Of a DNA stretch of 64,000 bases, positions 61,821-64,000 are shown one piece after another. Position 1 is the first letter of the stretch, and each line of letters opens with the position of its first letter. Below the pieces are notes generated by a model. That model was not told the origin of the DNA. It ran no database searches and saw nothing but the letters and a program-made list of their open reading frames with translations. The translations under genes were made by a program, and so were the position numbers. Source of the stretch: Eleftheria terrae (lineage in GTDB: Bacteria; Pseudomonadota; Gammaproteobacteria; Burkholderiales; Burkholderiaceae_C); assembly GCF_030419005.1 (NCBI RefSeq), contig NZ_CP106951.1, positions 3,162,001-3,226,000 of the forward strand, in the 5' to 3' direction.

Positions 61821-63626
61821 TCAGGCGTTGGCGAGGCGGAAGCCGCGCACCACCTCGGCCAGCGTGGCAGCCTGCTCGCGCAGGCTGCTGGCGGCAGCGC
61901 TCGACTCTTCCACCAGGGCCGCGTTCTGCTGCGTCATCATGTCCAGCTGGCTGACCGCCGTGCTGACCTGGCCGATGCCGGCGCTCTGCTCGTGGCTGGC
62001 ATTGGAGATCTCGGCAATGATCTGCGCCACCCGGTGCACGCTGTCGACGATCTCCTTCATCGTGCTGCCGGCCGTGCCCACCAGCGCCGAGCCCGATTCC
62101 ACCCGCTCCACCGAGGCCCCGATCAGGCTCTTGATCTCCTTGGCCGCCTGCGCGCTGCGCTGTGCCAGCGTGCGCACCTCGCCGGCCACCACCGCGAAGC
62201 CGCGGCCCTGCTCGCCGGCACGCGCCGCTTCCACCGCCGCGTTCAGCGCCAGGATGTTCGTCTGGAAGGCAATGCCGTCGATCACGCCGATGATGTCGGC
62301 AATGCGGGCCGACGACTGCTTGATCTCCTCCATCGTCGCCACCACCTGCGACACCACCTCGCCGCCCTGCGTGGCCACCCCCGCCGCCGACACCGCCAGC
62401 TCGTTGGCCTGGCGTGCCGCCTGGGCCGAACCCTGCACCGCCGAGGTCAGCTCCTCCATCGAGGACGCCGTCTGCTGGATGCTCGACGCCGCCTGCTCGG
62501 TGCGGCCCGACAGGTCATGGTTGCCTGCCGCGATCTCGCTCGTGGCGGTGCTCACCGATTCGCTGCTGTCGCGGATGCGCAGCATCACGCCGTTCATCTT
62601 GTCCACGAACACATTGAACGAGCCGGCGATCTGCGCCACCTCGTCATGGCCCGCCACCGGCAGCCGCTTGCTGAGGTCACCGGTGCCCGAGCCAATGTCG
62701 GCCATCGCGTCGCGCACCTGGCGCAGCCGGGCGAAGGCGCCCGCCGTCAGCGTGCTCATCACGATGGCAGACAGCGCGCCGACGATCAGCAGCGCCAGCA
62801 CGGTGGTCGCCACCACGCTGCGCATGCCGGCATTCGCTTCGTACTCGTCCAGCGCCACCACCAGGCTCCAGTCGGTACCGGCGATGCCGGCCGACTGCAG
62901 CAGCTTGGCAGCGCCGTCGATGACCTGCGGCACCGGCTGCCGGGCACCGGCCAGGGCCTGCAGGGCCGCCGGCGTCAGGCCAGGGGCGATCTCCGTCACC
63001 GGCTGCAAGGTGCGCTTGGCATCCGGGTGGGCGATGATCTTGCCGTCGCCGCCGAGCAGCAGGGCCAGGCTGGCCGGCGTTGGGTGCACCGAGGTCACGT
63101 TGGCGATGACGCTGTCCAGCGTCACGTCACCGGCCACCACCCCCTTGAGCTGGCCGTCCACCACGATGGGCGCGGCAAAGGTCACCACCAGCTTCTTGGT
63201 GCCGGCATCCACATACGGGTCGGTGACGATGGTCTTGCCGGCCTTCACCGCCTGCTGATACCAGGGCCGGCCGGTGGGCACGTATTCGGGCGGCACGCCG
63301 ATGTCACGCGAGAAGACCGCGCGGCCCTCGGGCAGGCCCACATAGGCCACGTCGAAGCCGCTGGACTTCTGCAGCTGCACCAGCGAGGGCAGCGGATCGG
63401 CGGCGGTGGCCGCATCGCTGGCCGCCGCGACGGCGGCCGACTTCAGCGCCACCCATTCACTGATGGCCAGCGCATGTCCCTTCGAAGCAGACGCCAGCAG
63501 GTGCTGATTGACCGTGTCGTTGTGCGAGCGGTTCAGGAGGTAGGTCGTCGCCCCGGTGGCCAGCAGCGCAAGCACCACGATGGAAACGGCAATGACGAGG
63601 ATGCGCGTACGCAAGGAACTGAGCAT
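61821..63626 (-). CDS. Methyl-accepting chemotaxis protein (second of a tandem pair)
   Basis: A 601-residue chemoreceptor with the same architecture as the one at 58474: N-terminal helix, double-Cache-like sensor ([31 protein letters not shown]), second helix, HAMP and signalling hairpin. The C terminus is FRLANA without a CheR pentapeptide. The cytoplasmic half matches the first receptor almost base for base, while the sensor half is clearly diverged, so the two likely detect different ligands. A weaker sigma-28-like promoter lies 71 bases upstream. Confidence 0.94.
   Translation of the reverse strand: MLSSLRTRILVIAVSIVVLALLATGATTYLLNRSHNDTVNQHLLASASKGHALAISEWVALKSAAVAAASDAATAADPLPSLVQLQKSSGFDVAYVGLPEGRAVFSRDIGVPPEYVPTGRPWYQQAVKAGKTIVTDPYVDAGTKKLVVTFAAPIVVDGQLKGVVAGDVTLDSVIANVTSVHPTPASLALLLGGDGKIIAHPDAKRTLQPVTEIAPGLTPAALQALAGARQPVPQVIDGAAKLLQSAGIAGTDWSLVVALDEYEANAGMRSVVATTVLALLIVGALSAIVMSTLTAGAFARLRQVRDAMADIGSGTGDLSKRLPVAGHDEVAQIAGSFNVFVDKMNGVMLRIRDSSESVSTATSEIAAGNHDLSGRTEQAASSIQQTASSMEELTSAVQGSAQAARQANELAVSAAGVATQGGEVVSQVVATMEEIKQSSARIADIIGVIDGIAFQTNILALNAAVEAARAGEQGRGFAVVAGEVRTLAQRSAQAAKEIKSLIGASVERVESGSALVGTAGSTMKEIVDSVHRVAQIIAEISNASHEQSAGIGQVSTAVSQLDMMTQQNAALVEESSAAASSLREQAATLAEVVRGFRLANA
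61956..62738 (-). repeat. Homogenised chemoreceptor signalling segment, copy 2
   Basis: Direct-repeat partner of 58609-59391, three differences seen in about 783 bases. The similarity stops abruptly after the start of the HAMP region (GCGAAGGC), where the sensor half begins. Confidence 0.9.
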
Positions 63627-63696
63627 GGGACTCCGCAGACGGTTCGGGGACACCCCGGCAGCGGCGTCAAGCCCCACCCGCCCGGGTACGACTGTC

Positions 63697-63723
63697 GGAT
63701 CGACAGGTTGCGCCCAGACTTAA
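63697..63723 (-). promoter_or_regulatory. Candidate sigma-28 (FliA) promoter of the second chemoreceptor
   Basis: On the minus strand: TTAAGTCT (63723 to 63716), 11 bases, then GTCGATCC (63704 to 63697). It matches the FliA consensus in 6 of 8 and 5 of 8 positions with correct spacing, weaker than the first receptor's promoter. It faces the gene 71 bases away. Confidence 0.4.
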
Positions 63724-63783
63724 GTCACGAATCCTTGATCTTGCGCAATCCGTCACGGCAAACGACCGGGTACGGCCCCGCGC

Positions 63784-64000
63784 TCAACTCCAGCCGGCGC
63801 CGCGCAGCAGGTTGGCCAGCTCGACGGCCGACTTCACTTCCATCTTCTCGAACACCCGGGCGCGGTGCACCTCGACGGTCCGCACGCTGATGTCCAGCTC
63901 GTCGGCGATCAGCTTGTTGGGCCGGCCGTCGATCACCAGGCGCATCACGTCGCGCTCGCGCTCGGTCAGGTCGGCCAGTTTCTTGTGGATGGCCTGGGCC
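63784..64000 (-). CDS. LuxR/FixJ-type response regulator, C-terminal part (runs off the window)
   Basis: The last 71 residues of a regulator cut by the window edge. The LuxR helix-turn-helix is complete: LTERERDVMRLVIDG, NKLIADELDISVRTVEVHRARVFEKM, then SAVELANLL. VRTVEVHRARVFEKM is typical of FixJ-like regulators such as TtrR or FixJ itself. The receiver domain lies beyond position 64000. Confidence 0.88.
   Translation of the reverse strand, partial: AQAIHKKLADLTERERDVMRLVIDGRPNKLIADELDISVRTVEVHRARVFEKMEVKSAVELANLLRGAGWS

Overview
The window reads as a chromosomal segment of a GC-rich betaproteobacterium of the order Burkholderiales, probably from the Leptothrix/Rubrivivax/Caldimonas side of the order. 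The evidence is uniformly high GC, protein sequences of that type throughout, and a housekeeping block in a familiar order (hpf-ptsN-hprK, fur, bamE, dapB, an ExbB/ExbD pair, leuS-lptE-holA). Genus and species cannot be fixed from the sequence alone. I see no rRNA, tRNA or CRISPR array.

Layout. 0.3-8.7 kb: murU, a membrane protein, an aldo/keto reductase, aminopeptidase P (pepP) and a ubiH-type hydroxylase; a GH52 beta-xylosidase with a divergent AraC regulator lies between pepP and ubiH. 8.8-13 kb: a stress and signalling patch with a NarX-like kinase, a NarL-like regulator, a stand-alone receiver, and small envelope proteins (DUF1328, entericidin, DUF883). 13-21.5 kb: a nitrilase-family amidase, the giant AsmA-like protein YhdP, glnE and a rhombosortase. 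21.6-23.8 kb: small genes, including a guanidinium exporter preceded by a two-hairpin guanidine-II riboswitch, and a ferritin-like di-iron protein. 24.2-29.3 kb: a five-gene lipid-modification operon (FAD enzyme, DUF1365, Cfa-type methyltransferase, NTF2-like protein, FAD enzyme) behind a strong candidate ECF/sigma-E promoter. 29.3-33.8 kb: corA, a second M24 peptidase, a small conserved-looking protein and fliA.

33.9-38.3 kb: an apparent three-gene operon of TonB-dependent receptor, YfiR-like periplasmic protein and a membrane GGDEF/EAL enzyme, which looks like a c-di-GMP pathway gated at the outer membrane. 38.6-41.4 kb: a small HExxH membrane protein, a zinc-ribbon protein, a PAP2 phosphatase and serA. 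41.6-44.8 kb: a complete MCE-type lipid transport operon. 45.1-54.7 kb: the housekeeping block. 54.8-58.5 kb: a hydroxyacid dehydrogenase, pncC, pgpA, thiL and an exonuclease.

58.5-63.6 kb: two tandem chemoreceptor genes whose signalling halves are almost identical at DNA level while their sensor halves differ. They are separated by a complete IS5-like element (1355 bp, 16-bp perfect inverted repeats, TTAG target duplication). Each chemoreceptor has a sigma-28-type promoter, matching the fliA gene in the same window. The window ends inside a LuxR/FixJ-type response regulator.

The points most worth follow-up are the receptor/YfiR/c-di-GMP operon, the riboswitch-gdx unit, the GH52-AraC insertion, the homogenised chemoreceptor pair, and the ECF-driven lipid operon.
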